Below are positions 38,355-46,975 of a stretch of 57,742 nt of DNA, in pieces. How positions within the stretch are numbered: position 1 is the stretch's first letter; the number at the start of each line of letters is the position of its first letter. The stretch lies in the NCBI RefSeq assembly GCF_022808645.1, contig NZ_JAKZKT010000029.1, positions 1 to 57,742 of the forward strand, written 5' to 3'. Under the pieces are notes generated by a model. The model was not told where the DNA came from, did no database searches, and saw only the letters and a program-made list of their open reading frames with translations. The DNA comes from Bacillus litorisediminis (GTDB lineage Bacteria > Bacillota > Bacilli > Bacillales > JC228). The position numbers were made by a program, and so were the translations under genes.

Positions 38355-39533
38355 ATGAAATCAGATCAATTCCGCTTCTGGGTGTTGATAAGTATTGTTG
38401 GGATTTCAGGCTTCAGTCAGGGAATGCTTCTCCCGTTAATCGCGATTATTTTTGAAAATGAAGGGGTTTCCTCCAGCCTAAATGGTTTAAATGCCATGGG
38501 ACTCTATATTGGAATACTGCTGATCAGCCCTTTTATGGAGCAGCCGCTTCGAAAATATGGCTATAAACCAGTGATTATTTTGGGAGGACTGCTCGTCTTT
38601 GTATCATTGGCCCTTTTTCCATTGTGGACATCCTTTTGGTTTTGGTTTATTTTGCGTCTTTTGATCGGAATTGGAGATCATGCTCTGCATTTTGCAACAC
38701 AGACCTGGATTACATCTTTCTCGAATCCAGCCAAACGCGGCCGTAATATTTCTCTTTATGGTTTATTTTTTGGCATAGGCTTTGCTGTGGGACCATTAAT
38801 GACTCCATTAGTGAATTTCAATCAGTCACTTCCCTTTATTGTATCTTCTATTCTATGTTTACTTGCCTGGATCTTTGTGTTCGCTTTGAAAAATGATTAT
38901 CCGGAGCAAACGATAGAGGTTCATTCTTTACGAGTTACGCTAAAGCGGTTTGGCCATGCCATCAAATATGCGTGGGTTGCGCTCTTACCTCCGCTCGGAT
39001 ACGGCTTTTTAGAATCCTCCTTGAATGGAAGCTTTCCGGTCTACGGATTACGGATTGGCATCGATGTGTCCAGTATTTCAGTTCTTTTAGCAGCGTTTGC
39101 GATTGGGGCCATCGTGTTTCAGCTTCCGCTTGGGATTATGAGTGACAAATGGGGCAGAAAAAGGATCTTAACATTTGTACTGCTTTTTGGATTTATCAGC
39201 TTTACTATGGCCAGTTTTCTCGAGGATTCTGTATTTGCTTTAACTATCTGCTTATTTGTAGCTGGTATGCTTGTGGGATCCACCTTTTCACTCGGAATCA
39301 GTTTTATGGCAGATATTACGCCCAGACATTTATTGCCGACGGGGAATTTGTTATGCGGTATCGCGTTTAGCATAGGAAGTCTTGCCGGTCCCTACATTGG
39401 CGGAACCTTTATTCAATTCTTCGAAAATAGTAGCTTCTTTTTAATAATTAGCGCTATGTTACTTGTTATGTTTCTTGTCATTCTGTTATTTGGAAATAAA
39501 GCGCATGAACAGGAAAAGGGTCAGACCCCGTAA
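38355..39533 (+). CDS. yfkF: Major facilitator superfamily transporter YfkF
   Basis: About 392 residues, twelve predicted helices. The start MKSDQFRFWVL at 38355 follows GAGGA; an ATG at 38334 is weaker. DKWGRKRILT between helices 8 and 9 is the repeated MFS loop motif. It is an exporter-type permease of unknown substrate; position and length match B. subtilis YfkF (391). The last residues, EKGQTP, are encoded by a REP-like palindrome that begins within the gene. Confidence 0.92.
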   Translation: MKSDQFRFWVLISIVGISGFSQGMLLPLIAIIFENEGVSSSLNGLNAMGLYIGILLISPFMEQPLRKYGYKPVIILGGLLVFVSLALFPLWTSFWFWFILRLLIGIGDHALHFATQTWITSFSNPAKRGRNISLYGLFFGIGFAVGPLMTPLVNFNQSLPFIVSSILCLLAWIFVFALKNDYPEQTIEVHSLRVTLKRFGHAIKYAWVALLPPLGYGFLESSLNGSFPVYGLRIGIDVSSISVLLAAFAIGAIVFQLPLGIMSDKWGRKRILTFVLLFGFISFTMASFLEDSVFALTICLFVAGMLVGSTFSLGISFMADITPRHLLPTGNLLCGIAFSIGSLAGPYIGGTFIQFFENSSFFLIISAMLLVMFLVILLFGNKAHEQEKGQTP

Positions 39534-39557
39534 AATAAACGGGGGAACTGACCCTTT
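39515..39557. repeat. REP-like palindrome overlapping the yfkF stop codon
   Basis: AAAGGGTCAGACCCCGT pairs with ACGGGGGAACTGACCCTTT to give a long hairpin. Its left arm encodes the C-terminus and stop of YfkF. It may also act as the transcription terminator between yfkF and the converging small gene. Related GGGTC-type palindromes occur at 43024-43067. Confidence 0.8.
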
Positions 39558-39573
39558 AAATACGTATGAAGAT

Positions 39574-39678
39574 CTAGTGGTAGCCATTTTGGCCATTAGC
39601 TGATCCAGATGTTTTATGTTTCGGATGACTTTTCTTGTTTTGCTTGGTGTTCCCATCTTTTTTCGTATGCTTAGCCAT
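39574..39678 (-). CDS. Small basic protein, 34 residues
   Basis: AAGGGGGG precedes ATG at 39678, and the frame ends in TAG at 39574. The product begins MAKHTKKDGNTKQNKKSHP and ends SANGQNGYH; it is rich in Lys, His, Asn and Gln with no hydrophobic segment. Composition recalls minor small acid-soluble spore proteins, but I cannot name a family. It lies convergent to yfkF and upstream of nothing on its strand. Confidence 0.65.
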   Translation of the reverse strand: MAKHTKKDGNTKQNKKSHPKHKTSGSANGQNGYH

Positions 39679-39753
39679 GTTCGTCCCCCCTTACTTCTAT
39701 GGTTTCCGAGATGGCATTCGAAAAAAGCAGGTATTAATTTCTACTCAAACAAA

Positions 39754-40578
39754 TTATCTTTTTCTTACCAAAGCCATATAGGCATTTATTTCTCCGCCAA
39801 TGATAATGACAAAAGAAGTTAAATAAAACCAAATCAATAAGACAATTATTCCCCCGAGGCTGCCGTACATATGAGCATAGTTGCCAAAATTATCAACATA
39901 AAATGAAAAAGCGAGCGACACAACCGCAAATCCGATTGTAGCGAACACAGCACCCGGAATCGCATCTGCCAACATTACTTTCTTATTAGGAGCTATGATA
40001 TACAGTCCTAGAAACACAATAAAAATAATGACAGTACTAATTACCCAGCGTAATGTACCCCATACCTCTAAAAATTCCCACGAATTATTAAAATGCGCGG
40101 CAATATATAGCCCAATTTGTTTCCCAAACACCGGAAGCAGAAGAGCCACAATAAATACAAAGACCATTGCCACTGTTAAAACGATGGCCATCCCTCTTGC
40201 CTGCCAAAAAGGACGAGTCTCTTTGACATCATACGCATGGTTAAACCCTTTTACGATCGCATTTATTCCATTAGATGCAGACCATAGAGTTGCGATAACC
40301 CCGAAGGTTAAAAGCTGGCCGCTATGGTGCTCCATCAGTTCGTGCAAATTACTTTCAATCAGCTGCATCGTTTGGCCGGGAGCAAAATCTCTAATAACAT
40401 TTAAGATGTCTGCTTCAGAGATTGGTAAATACGGCACTAATGAAACCAGAAAAATCAATAAAGGAAAAAGCGATAATAAAAAAAAATAGGCGAGCTGTGC
40501 GGCCAGCCCGAATACGTCATCATTTGCAAACCTCTGGTAAAAATGATAGATCAATGATGGGTTCTCAACCTTCCCCAT
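39754..40578 (-). CDS. yfkH: YihY/BrkB family inner-membrane protein YfkH
   Basis: A 274-residue protein with six helices. FGLAAQLAYFFLLSLFPLLIFL at the N-terminus and LRWVISTVIIFIVFLGLYIIAPN are YihY hallmarks. The family was once called ribonuclease BN but is a membrane protein of unsettled function. AGGGGTGAG precedes the ATG. The gene is 11 bases downstream of yfkI, so the two are likely one unit. Confidence 0.92.
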   Translation of the reverse strand: MGKVENPSLIYHFYQRFANDDVFGLAAQLAYFFLLSLFPLLIFLVSLVPYLPISEADILNVIRDFAPGQTMQLIESNLHELMEHHSGQLLTFGVIATLWSASNGINAIVKGFNHAYDVKETRPFWQARGMAIVLTVAMVFVFIVALLLPVFGKQIGLYIAAHFNNSWEFLEVWGTLRWVISTVIIFIVFLGLYIIAPNKKVMLADAIPGAVFATIGFAVVSLAFSFYVDNFGNYAHMYGSLGGIIVLLIWFYLTSFVIIIGGEINAYMALVRKR

Positions 40579-40589
40579 TCACTCACCCC

Positions 40590-40976
40590 TTACTTATCAG
40601 TATCGGTGTGGTTGTCCTCTTTGCCAGAATGTAACTGGATTGCAGTTTGATTAAAATTTGGCCCCTTACCTTCCACTACTTTTTTGGATTCAGTAATAAT
40701 ATCGGAAACCCTTGTCGGAACATCCTTTAATTCATACAGCTTGTCTGATATAAATGTAACATCATCACGAATATTCTCATAGGCATCTTGTAAATTCCTT
40801 ACGATTGTCTTTACCTTTTGAGCTGTCTGTTTTGGATTTTTTATAGCTCCTGCTATTTTTCTGCCTGAATTAGCTACATCTTTTCTTGTCTGCTTGTCGA
40901 ATAAAGTAACCGCTCCGCCTATCAATGCACCCCAGCATACACCTTTCCAGAACTTATTGTTCCCCATTTTCATCAT
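40590..40976 (-). CDS. yfkI: YtxH-domain protein YfkI
   Basis: A 128-residue protein beginning with one hydrophobic segment (WKGVCWGALIGGAVTLFD) and continuing as a long amphipathic region, as in YtxH/general-stress proteins. AGGAGG lies before three possible starts (MMKMGNN): the first Met is too close, so the second or third is likelier and the true start may be 40973 or 40967. It probably anchors at the membrane with a coiled tail. Its position next to yfkH matches B. subtilis. Confidence 0.85.
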   Translation of the reverse strand: MMKMGNNKFWKGVCWGALIGGAVTLFDKQTRKDVANSGRKIAGAIKNPKQTAQKVKTIVRNLQDAYENIRDDVTFISDKLYELKDVPTRVSDIITESKKVVEGKGPNFNQTAIQLHSGKEDNHTDTDK

Positions 40977-41048
40977 GCCTCCTATCCAGCTTACGTTTAT
41001 TTTAATAAAATCGGCGAACTCTAGCCGTTTCGCTTGACTGGTAAATTT

Positions 41049-41534
41049 TTATTTTTTTTGTTTCAGCTCTTCATGCTGATTTATGATAAAATGGAGCAAA
41101 TGTGTGCAGCCTTGCTCAACTAACTGATAAACCTCTTCAAAATTTCCGGTAAAATACGGGTCTGGTATATCCATGATAAGTGGCTGATTAACAAAATCCA
41201 TTAATCTGTACACCTTAGCTGCCGGAAATTGCTTTGCTATCTTTTTTAAGTTTTCTATATTACTGGCATCCATGGCAATAATATAATCAAATTCTTCAAG
41301 ATCTTTGGCGCTAACTTGCCTCGCAACAATCCCATCGAAGGAAATATTATTTTGTTTTAGAATGTCCCTCGTTCCTTTGTGAGGCGGATTCCCAATATGC
41401 CATCCACCCGTGCCCGCTGAGTCAGCTTCAATTAGATGATCAAGATGAATTTGTTTTACCTTATGTCGAAAAACAGCCTCAGCTAATGGAGAACGACAAA
41501 TATTTCCTAAACACACAAATAAAACTCGAATCAT
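41049..41534 (-). CDS. yfkJ: Low-molecular-weight protein-tyrosine phosphatase YfkJ
   Basis: About 161 residues from MIRVLFVCLGNICRSPL (AAGAAGG upstream), near B. subtilis YfkJ (156); a longer frame to 41591 lacks a site. CLGNICRS is the P-loop with the nucleophilic Cys and the phosphate-binding Arg, and DPYFTGNFEE holds the general-acid Asp. It dephosphorylates phosphotyrosine; B. subtilis YfkJ has this activity. It is divergent from yfkK. Confidence 0.93.
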   Translation of the reverse strand: MIRVLFVCLGNICRSPLAEAVFRHKVKQIHLDHLIEADSAGTGGWHIGNPPHKGTRDILKQNNISFDGIVARQVSAKDLEEFDYIIAMDASNIENLKKIAKQFPAAKVYRLMDFVNQPLIMDIPDPYFTGNFEEVYQLVEQGCTHLLHFIINQHEELKQKK

Positions 41535-41625
41535 AGAAAAACCTTCTTTCTTTGATTGACAATGTCTGCAGCTCATGAAATGATGATACAAAATTTTATT
41601 GATTCTTTTGGAAAGGGGGCCCTTT

Positions 41626-41841
41626 ATGAGTAATCAAGAAGTAATTGCTGACCTTTTAAACGATATCGCAACTAAGCTTAAACTAATCAATATGCAAGTG
41701 TTGAAGCCAGAAGGTTTTAAAGAAGACGCATTGGAAGATCTAAAGTTTTTGCATAAAATGGTGATGAATAAGCCTCATTTTAGTCCCAATGAAATGCAAG
41801 CCATTGTGGAGGAAATCGGTTCATTAAAAGTTCAAAAATAG
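41626..41841 (+). CDS. yfkK: DUF1128 family protein YfkK
   Basis: 71 residues from MSNQEVIADLL, preceded by AAAGGGGG; B. subtilis YfkK is the same length. It is a small acidic helical protein with KPHFSPNEMQAIVEEIG near the end, typical of DUF1128. Function unknown. The position opposite yfkJ matches B. subtilis. A terminator follows, overlapping the end of the aminopeptidase gene. Confidence 0.93.
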   Translation: MSNQEVIADLLNDIATKLKLINMQVLKPEGFKEDALEDLKFLHKMVMNKPHFSPNEMQAIVEEIGSLKVQK

Positions 41842-41922
41842 CGGATTGTCGATTTTCGAATATTATTGCCGTGGAAATAAAAAATTTGTAAAAGTCTTTG
41901 AAAGCTCTTACATTTTTTGACG

Positions 41923-41952
41923 AAGAGTCTGTTTTTACAGACTCTTCTTTTG
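41923..41952 (+). terminator. Terminator of yfkK within the 3' end of the aminopeptidase gene
   Basis: AAGAGTCTGT and ACAGACTCTT pair perfectly, followed by CTTTTGTTC on the plus strand. The right arm encodes the last codons of the convergent methionine aminopeptidase gene. Confidence 0.75.
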
Positions 41953-42693
41953 TTCTGTCAATATCATTGGTCCATCCGCTGTAATCGCAATGGTATGTTC
42001 ATACTGAGCAGACAGAGATCCGTCAACCGTACGGGCAGTCCAGCCATTGCTGTCCATTTTTGATTGATAGGCTCCTACATTGACCATTGGTTCAATCGTA
42101 AAGACCATACCTTCTTTTAATCGAATTCCTTTTCCGGGAAGTCCGTAATGAGGAATATCCGGCTTTTCATGCATAACGGCTCCTATTCCATGCCCGATAA
42201 AATCGCGTACAACCGAAAATCCTTGACTTTCGACAAAGCTTTGAATCGCATGGCCGATATCCCCTACACGATTGCCCGCCTTCGCTTGCTCAATTCCTAA
42301 ATATAACGCCTTTTCGGTTACTTCCAATAATTTTTTCGCTTCATCAGAAACATTGCCAACGGGATAAGACCAAGCAGAATCAGCAAGAGCTCCATCATAG
42401 TTTACAACCATGTCGATGGTTACAATATCGCCATCTTTCAATGGTTCTTTACGGGGAAATCCATGACAAATCTCATCATTGATACTTGCACAGGTTGCAT
42501 ATTGGTAGCCGCGATAGCCTTTTTGTTCAGGTGTTGCGCCATGTTCCCTCAAGAAACGATCGACAAACTCTTCAATTTCCCAAGTTGTGATTCCAGGAGA
42601 AATTAATTTTTTTATTTGTTGGTGAACTTTAGCTAAAAGCTCCCCAGACTTTTGCATTTTTTCAATTTCTCTTGGTGATTTCAGTACAATCAT
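41935..42693 (-). CDS. map: Methionine aminopeptidase, type I
   Basis: About 252 residues from MIVLKSPREIEKM (AAGGG eight bases upstream); an ATG three codons earlier is possible. Metal ligands are present: Asp in VTIDMVVNYDGALADSAW, His in IGHGIG, Glu in FTIEPMV and Glu in EHTIAIT. It removes N-terminal Met from new proteins. In B. subtilis a second aminopeptidase gene, mapB (yflG), lies in the same general region, but this sequence looks more like the MapA group, so the exact orthologue is open. Confidence 0.93.
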   Translation of the reverse strand: MIVLKSPREIEKMQKSGELLAKVHQQIKKLISPGITTWEIEEFVDRFLREHGATPEQKGYRGYQYATCASINDEICHGFPRKEPLKDGDIVTIDMVVNYDGALADSAWSYPVGNVSDEAKKLLEVTEKALYLGIEQAKAGNRVGDIGHAIQSFVESQGFSVVRDFIGHGIGAVMHEKPDIPHYGLPGKGIRLKEGMVFTIEPMVNVGAYQSKMDSNGWTARTVDGSLSAQYEHTIAITADGPMILTEQKKSL

Positions 42694-42833
42694 TTTTTTC
42701 ATCCCTTCACACAGCTGTGCTGTTACAAAATCATTTTACATTAAAATCTTATTTTATTTAACTAAAAGGTGTTCTTTGAGTTTTTCTCCCTATAGTTTGG
42801 TTCCTTATCGTCATTCTAACCCTTTCACTTTTG

Positions 42834-43020
42834 ATAAGGCTATGTTAAACAGTACTGTTTGCTAAAATAAACTCGCTATCCGCGGACGAACCACCGAGCC
42901 TCCTCGCTCGCACCTCACCTGCGGGGTATCGGCTGGCTCGTTTTTCCGCAGGAGTCACGTGGATTTTAGCTCATTACAACTGCAGTTAAAAATCATCATT
43001 ATGCTTAAACAGAGCTTTGA
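42834..43020. mobile_element. MITE-like repeat with inverted ends
   Basis: The ends TAAGGCTATGTTAAAC and CTTAAACAGAGCTTTG are imperfect inverted repeats. The centre (CCGCGGACGAACC, then CCTCCTCGCTCGCACCTC, then CTGCGGGG and CGCAGGAGTC) is the GC-rich, palindrome-prone sequence that recurs in many Bacillus genomes. No open frame is present. It looks like a non-autonomous element of about 190 bp. Confidence 0.6.
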
Positions 43021-43023
43021 ATA

Positions 43024-43067
43024 ATGAAAAAAGGAGTCAGACATTTGTCAGACCCCACATTTTTTCA
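43024..43067. repeat. REP-like sequence overlapping the psuG stop
   Basis: AAAAAAGGAGTCAGAC, a duplicated GTCAGAC and CCCCACATTTTTT form an imperfect palindrome with the same GGGTCTGAC-type core as the element at 39515. It adjoins the MITE-like element and touches the psuG stop codon, and could act as its terminator. Confidence 0.5.
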
Positions 43068-43979
43068 GGAAAGGTTTCTCATCGCTACTGCGATTTTTCC
43101 ACCTAACCTGGCGTTATTTTTAACAAGAGCTATGTTGGCTTCTAAGCTTTTTCCTTCCGTCAAATCTTTTACTTTACTTAAAAGAAAAGGGGTTACCTCT
43201 TTTCCCTTGATTTGATTTGCTTCTGCTTCTGCTAATGCTTGTTCTATGATCTGATTCATGAACTTTTCATCAAGAGCATCTTCTTCGGGAATTGGATTGG
43301 CAATAACAATACCGCCTTTTAACCCTAGATCCCACTTAGTTCGGATTAGTTTGGCAATCTCTTTTGGATCATCTAATCGATTGTTTACCTCATAAGGGCT
43401 CGTTCTCGTGTAAAAGGCAGGCAACACATCCGTTTGGTAACCGACTACAGGTACACCCTTTGTTTCCAGATATTCCATCGTTAAGCCTAAATCTAAAATA
43501 GATTTAGCACCTGCACACACAACAGCGACATTGGTTTGCGAAAGCTCTTCTAAATCAGCTGAGATATCCATCGTCTCCTCTGCACCTCGATGGACACCGC
43601 CAATCCCTCCTGTAACAAATAACGGAATTCCCGCAAGTTGTGCACAAATCATCGTTCCAGCCACAGTTGTGGCGCCATTTTTCTTTTGCGCCAGTATATA
43701 AGGCAGGTCTCTCCTGCTCGCTTTTATGACATCCTTAGAGTCAGCTAACTGTTTAATTTCATCCTTGCTTAACCCAATATGGATCTTGCCATCCAGAATC
43801 GCAATCGTAGCCGGAACAGCCCCTTCTTCTCTGATAATCTCTTCAACTTCAAAGGCTGTTTCAATATTTTGCGGATATGGCATTCCATGAGTGATAATCG
43901 TAGATTCTAATGCTATAATCGGTTTGCCGTTTTCCTTTGCCTGTTTGACTTCTTCTGAAAATACTAATTGAACTTTCAA
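43065..43979 (-). CDS. psuG: Pseudouridine-5'-phosphate glycosidase
   Basis: A 304-residue protein starting at TTG, with AAAGGAG upstream. [20 protein letters not shown] and [19 protein letters not shown] are hallmarks of the PsuG/YeiN family. [20 protein letters not shown] is the substrate-binding core. It splits pseudouridine 5'-phosphate into uracil and ribose 5-phosphate. The kinase gene psuK is 33 bases upstream, so the pair forms a pseudouridine salvage operon. Confidence 0.95.
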   Translation of the reverse strand: MKVQLVFSEEVKQAKENGKPIIALESTIITHGMPYPQNIETAFEVEEIIREEGAVPATIAILDGKIHIGLSKDEIKQLADSKDVIKASRRDLPYILAQKKNGATTVAGTMICAQLAGIPLFVTGGIGGVHRGAEETMDISADLEELSQTNVAVVCAGAKSILDLGLTMEYLETKGVPVVGYQTDVLPAFYTRTSPYEVNNRLDDPKEIAKLIRTKWDLGLKGGIVIANPIPEEDALDEKFMNQIIEQALAEAEANQIKGKEVTPFLLSKVKDLTEGKSLEANIALVKNNARLGGKIAVAMRNLS

Positions 43980-44012
43980 ATCTAGGAGCTCCTTTATTTA
44001 TGATTTATGTTC

Positions 44013-45110
44013 TCATGAGAAGTATTTATAATAGGTTTCAAGAAGTTTTGAATGATTCATCGATGAAAACACCGTTTCTGTTGTTTGCAGCGTTAAGATA
44101 GAACTGGCTACCCCTAGTTTACAAGCCTCTTCTATACCAAAACCTTTTGATATTCCGTAAAGAATTCCGGCAACTAGCGAATCCCCTGCGCCTGTAACAT
44201 CCTTAACGTCAATTTTAGGTGGAATCACAGCACCTGCTTCCCCTCTTTTTGTATAAAAAACGAGTCCCTTATCGCCACGGGTAATCACCACATGTTCTAC
44301 CCCTTTTTTCACGATTTTTTCCGCTGCTTTAAAATAATCCCCATCTGAAGTAATCTGCTGGTGAGCAATCACTTCTGCTTCTTCCTGATTTGCGATTAAC
44401 CAAGTTACTCCTTTTAGCTGCTGCGGCAGTTTTTTCGCTTTTGGTGAAGATACTGGTGCAATCGTTAAGGGGAGGTCTTCCTCAGCACAGCGTTTAATGA
44501 CATGCTCAAGGACACCTTTTGAAAAATTCGTATCCATTAAAATCATGTCTGAAGATGATAGGTAACCCCATCTTTTATCAATAAAAGGAATATTAACCTT
44601 ACTGTAGATTCCCATGTCTGCAATAGCTAATTCCATCTCGCCGTTTGCATTTAATATAGCGGTGTAGGTACCGGTTGCTTCTTCCGGCCAAACCTGAGAA
44701 GGAGTAATATCAACGAAATCCTTGGTATAGTCCAAAAGCCACTGACCCTCATAGTCATCCCCGACAACAGTAATAAGTGAAACACTGCAGCCAAGTCTGC
44801 CTAAGTTTTCAGCTACATTTCTTGCAACTCCGCCACAAGCTTTCACACTGAAAGCCGGGTTCGATGTGCCATAAATAATTTGGTTATAAACCTGCAGCTT
44901 TTGATCAAAATTGGCCCCGCCTACACAAGTGAAATTAATTTTTTCCGGAAGTACGTAAGCCCTTCCTAAAATCTTTCCTTGTTTCGTCAGTGAAGAAATA
45001 TAGCCTGCTACCGCTGACCGTGATAAACCCGTTCTCTCTGCGATCTCATTTTGCGAAATGAATGGGTTTTCCTTAATAATTTCTACAATAATTTGTTCTT
45101 TTTCGTTCAT
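44013..45110 (-). CDS. psuK: PfkB family pseudouridine kinase with N-terminal winged helix
   Basis: About 365 residues from MNEKEQIIVEII (GGGGGG upstream). Residues 1-55 form a helix-turn-helix (ENPFISQNEIAERTGLSRSA), an extra domain found on some Firmicute YeiC-like kinases. The PfkB part (about 65-360) has CGGVARNVAENLGRLG and the ATP/anion motif VTGAGDSLVAG with its catalytic Asp. It phosphorylates pseudouridine for PsuG. The DNA-binding domain may let the enzyme regulate its own operon; that is inference. Confidence 0.92.
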   Translation of the reverse strand: MNEKEQIIVEIIKENPFISQNEIAERTGLSRSAVAGYISSLTKQGKILGRAYVLPEKINFTCVGGANFDQKLQVYNQIIYGTSNPAFSVKACGGVARNVAENLGRLGCSVSLITVVGDDYEGQWLLDYTKDFVDITPSQVWPEEATGTYTAILNANGEMELAIADMGIYSKVNIPFIDKRWGYLSSSDMILMDTNFSKGVLEHVIKRCAEEDLPLTIAPVSSPKAKKLPQQLKGVTWLIANQEEAEVIAHQQITSDGDYFKAAEKIVKKGVEHVVITRGDKGLVFYTKRGEAGAVIPPKIDVKDVTGAGDSLVAGILYGISKGFGIEEACKLGVASSILTLQTTETVFSSMNHSKLLETYYKYFS

Positions 45111-45188
45111 GATATCCCCCCATCTCCCTATCTTCATTTAAACAAATGTCCATAAATATAACAAGTGTCTTTTGTGATTATTTTACTA

Positions 45189-45220
45189 TAAAAAAAACCA
45201 TACTGTTATACAGTACGGTT
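45189..45220 (-). terminator. Terminator of motAB
   Basis: AACCATACTG and CAGTACGGTT pair with a five-base loop and are followed on the minus strand by TTTTTTTT. The right arm touches the motB stop codon. Confidence 0.85.
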
Positions 45221-46010
45221 AGTTTGTACGATTTTTAGCCGTTTCATCGGGAGGATGATTCGGCAAAATCAAAATTTCTACTCTGCGATTCTTAGCTCGT
45301 CCCTCAGCAGTACGATTATCAGAAATAGGCTGAAACTCCCCATATCCTTTTGCACTAAACCATCTCGGATCTAGTTTATCATTTTGAAGCAGCAACTTCA
45401 TAAAGTTAACAGCCCGCATTACACTTAATTCCCAGTTCGATGCAAACTGTGCATTCCGAATCGGAACATTATCCGTATGTCCGCTAATAATGATATTTCT
45501 GGTTTCATCCAGCACTAATAATTCGGATAAATCCCGAGCAACTTTTATATTTTCCGGACTTATTTCTGCCTTTCCTGATTCAAATAGGATATTATCACCA
45601 ATGGTAATCATTAGTCCTTCGTCGGTAAGAGATGTCTCTAACTCCTCTTCTAACCCCTTTTCTTGAATAAAGGCATCCATTTTTGTCTGAATGGCCTGAA
45701 GCTTCTCTTCTTCTGAAGGGGTATTTGTTACCGTAGTACCCGCTATATCTCTTTTATCAGGCTCTTCATTTTCATCTGTTGCTTCAGCGTTCCCTTCTGG
45801 CATTGGACTTGGATAATCCAATGCTCCCGTCCCGCCGGTAAAAATATCGTTAAACGCTTTGGAAAGTTTATCAAACTTAGTCGCATCCACAGTACTCATT
45901 GAAAACAATACAATAAAGACTGCAAGCAATAGGGTTAAAAGGTCCGCATATGGTAAAAGCCATGCTTCATCAACATGTTCCTCACTTTTTTTCTTTTTGC
46001 TTTTACGCAT
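45219..46010 (-). CDS. motB: Flagellar stator protein MotB
   Basis: A 263-residue protein: a basic N-terminal tail, one transmembrane helix with the proton-binding Asp in PYADLLTLLLAVFIVLFS, a linker with GGTGALDYPSP, and an OmpA-like peptidoglycan-binding domain (about 125-250) ending NRRVEILILP. It anchors the MotA4B2 stator to the wall. The sequence follows B. subtilis MotB rather than MotS along its length, so proton coupling is expected. It overlaps motA by eight bases. Confidence 0.93.
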   Translation of the reverse strand: MRKSKKKKSEEHVDEAWLLPYADLLTLLLAVFIVLFSMSTVDATKFDKLSKAFNDIFTGGTGALDYPSPMPEGNAEATDENEEPDKRDIAGTTVTNTPSEEEKLQAIQTKMDAFIQEKGLEEELETSLTDEGLMITIGDNILFESGKAEISPENIKVARDLSELLVLDETRNIIISGHTDNVPIRNAQFASNWELSVMRAVNFMKLLLQNDKLDPRWFSAKGYGEFQPISDNRTAEGRAKNRRVEILILPNHPPDETAKNRTN

Positions 46011-46794
46011 TATCGTTCACGCCTTCTTTTAAGAGATTTTTTCTCTCATCCTCTGGCAAAAATGAAGCCAATTTTTGTTCAAGCAAACGAGGGTTTTCTC
46101 CCTCTAAAATGGATAGAATGCCTTCAATGATCATTCTTTTTTGTTTCGCTTCCGCTTTGGATTTTTGCTTGAGCTTATTTGCAAATGGGTGCCACAGCAT
46201 GTATCCGGAGAAAATCCCCATTAATGTGGCTACGAAAGCGGCACTGATGGATGCCCCTAAGGCTTCCGTATCCTCCATATGGGTGAGTGCTGCGATTAAC
46301 CCTACAACGGCTCCAAGCACCCCGAGTGTCGGTGCATACGTTCCTGCCTGAGAAAAGATGGCCGCCCCGGAATAATGTCTTTCTTCCATCGCTTCGATTT
46401 CTTCTGTTAATACATCTCTTATGTACTCTGCATTTTGTCCATCAACTGCAAGTGTCAGCCCGTTTCTCAAAAAAGGATCGTCTATATCACTTGCTATTGT
46501 TTCCAGGGCAAGAAGACCTTCTTTTCTGGCCACCTGTGCCATTTCTGAGAACTTTTGAATTAATTCAGTATCCGGTACAAGCTTTTGTTCAGTGAACACT
46601 ATTTTTAATAGTTTAGGTACCCGTTTAATTTCTTTGGTAGGAAAAGCAATAATAACAGCAGCTGCTGTCCCCAGAAAGATAATTAATAACGCTGCCGGAT
46701 TGAGAAGGACACCAATTTCAACACCTTTCAGCACCATCCCAAATCCTATCGCTATGACGGCTAATATCAGACCTATTATCGAGGTTTTATCCAT
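46003..46794 (-). CDS. motA: Flagellar stator protein MotA
   Basis: About 263 residues from MDKTSIIGLILAVI, very similar in its opening to B. subtilis MotA; a GTG three codons upstream is possible. Four helices are evident, with the stretch AGTYAPTLGVLGAVVGLIAALTH forming the channel side and EGLLALETIASDIDDPFL the cytoplasmic loop. It generates torque on FliG together with MotB. A sigma-D-like promoter lies about 90 bases upstream. Confidence 0.94.
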   Translation of the reverse strand: MDKTSIIGLILAVIAIGFGMVLKGVEIGVLLNPAALLIIFLGTAAAVIIAFPTKEIKRVPKLLKIVFTEQKLVPDTELIQKFSEMAQVARKEGLLALETIASDIDDPFLRNGLTLAVDGQNAEYIRDVLTEEIEAMEERHYSGAAIFSQAGTYAPTLGVLGAVVGLIAALTHMEDTEALGASISAAFVATLMGIFSGYMLWHPFANKLKQKSKAEAKQKRMIIEGILSILEGENPRLLEQKLASFLPEDERKNLLKEGVNDNA

Positions 46795-46880
46795 AAACTG
46801 CACCCATCCTCTGTATTTCTTAGATTTTTTTTCATTACATGCATTTACAGCAATGAGTGAGAAAAAATTCTCTACTCTTT

Positions 46881-46907
46881 ATATCGACTCCTCCCCCTTC
46901 TTTCTTA
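46881..46907 (-). promoter_or_regulatory. Sigma-D-like promoter of motAB
   Basis: On the minus strand TAAG, 15 bases, then GTCGATAT match the sigma-D consensus (TAAA-N15-GCCGATAT) with one mismatch per box. The position upstream of motA is as expected for a motility gene. Confidence 0.75.
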
Positions 46908-46925
46908 ATAGCTTTGGACAAAATT

Positions 46926-46958
46926 AAAGAGGCAAACTTTAGTTTAAAGTTGCCTCTT
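46926..46958 (-). terminator. Terminator of the DUF1992 gene
   Basis: AAAGAGGCAAACTT and AAGTTGCCTCTT pair around a short loop. It lies past the stop codon at 46976 and upstream of the motAB promoter. Confidence 0.8.
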
Positions 46959-46975
46959 CAGCCTACTGTTTCTTA

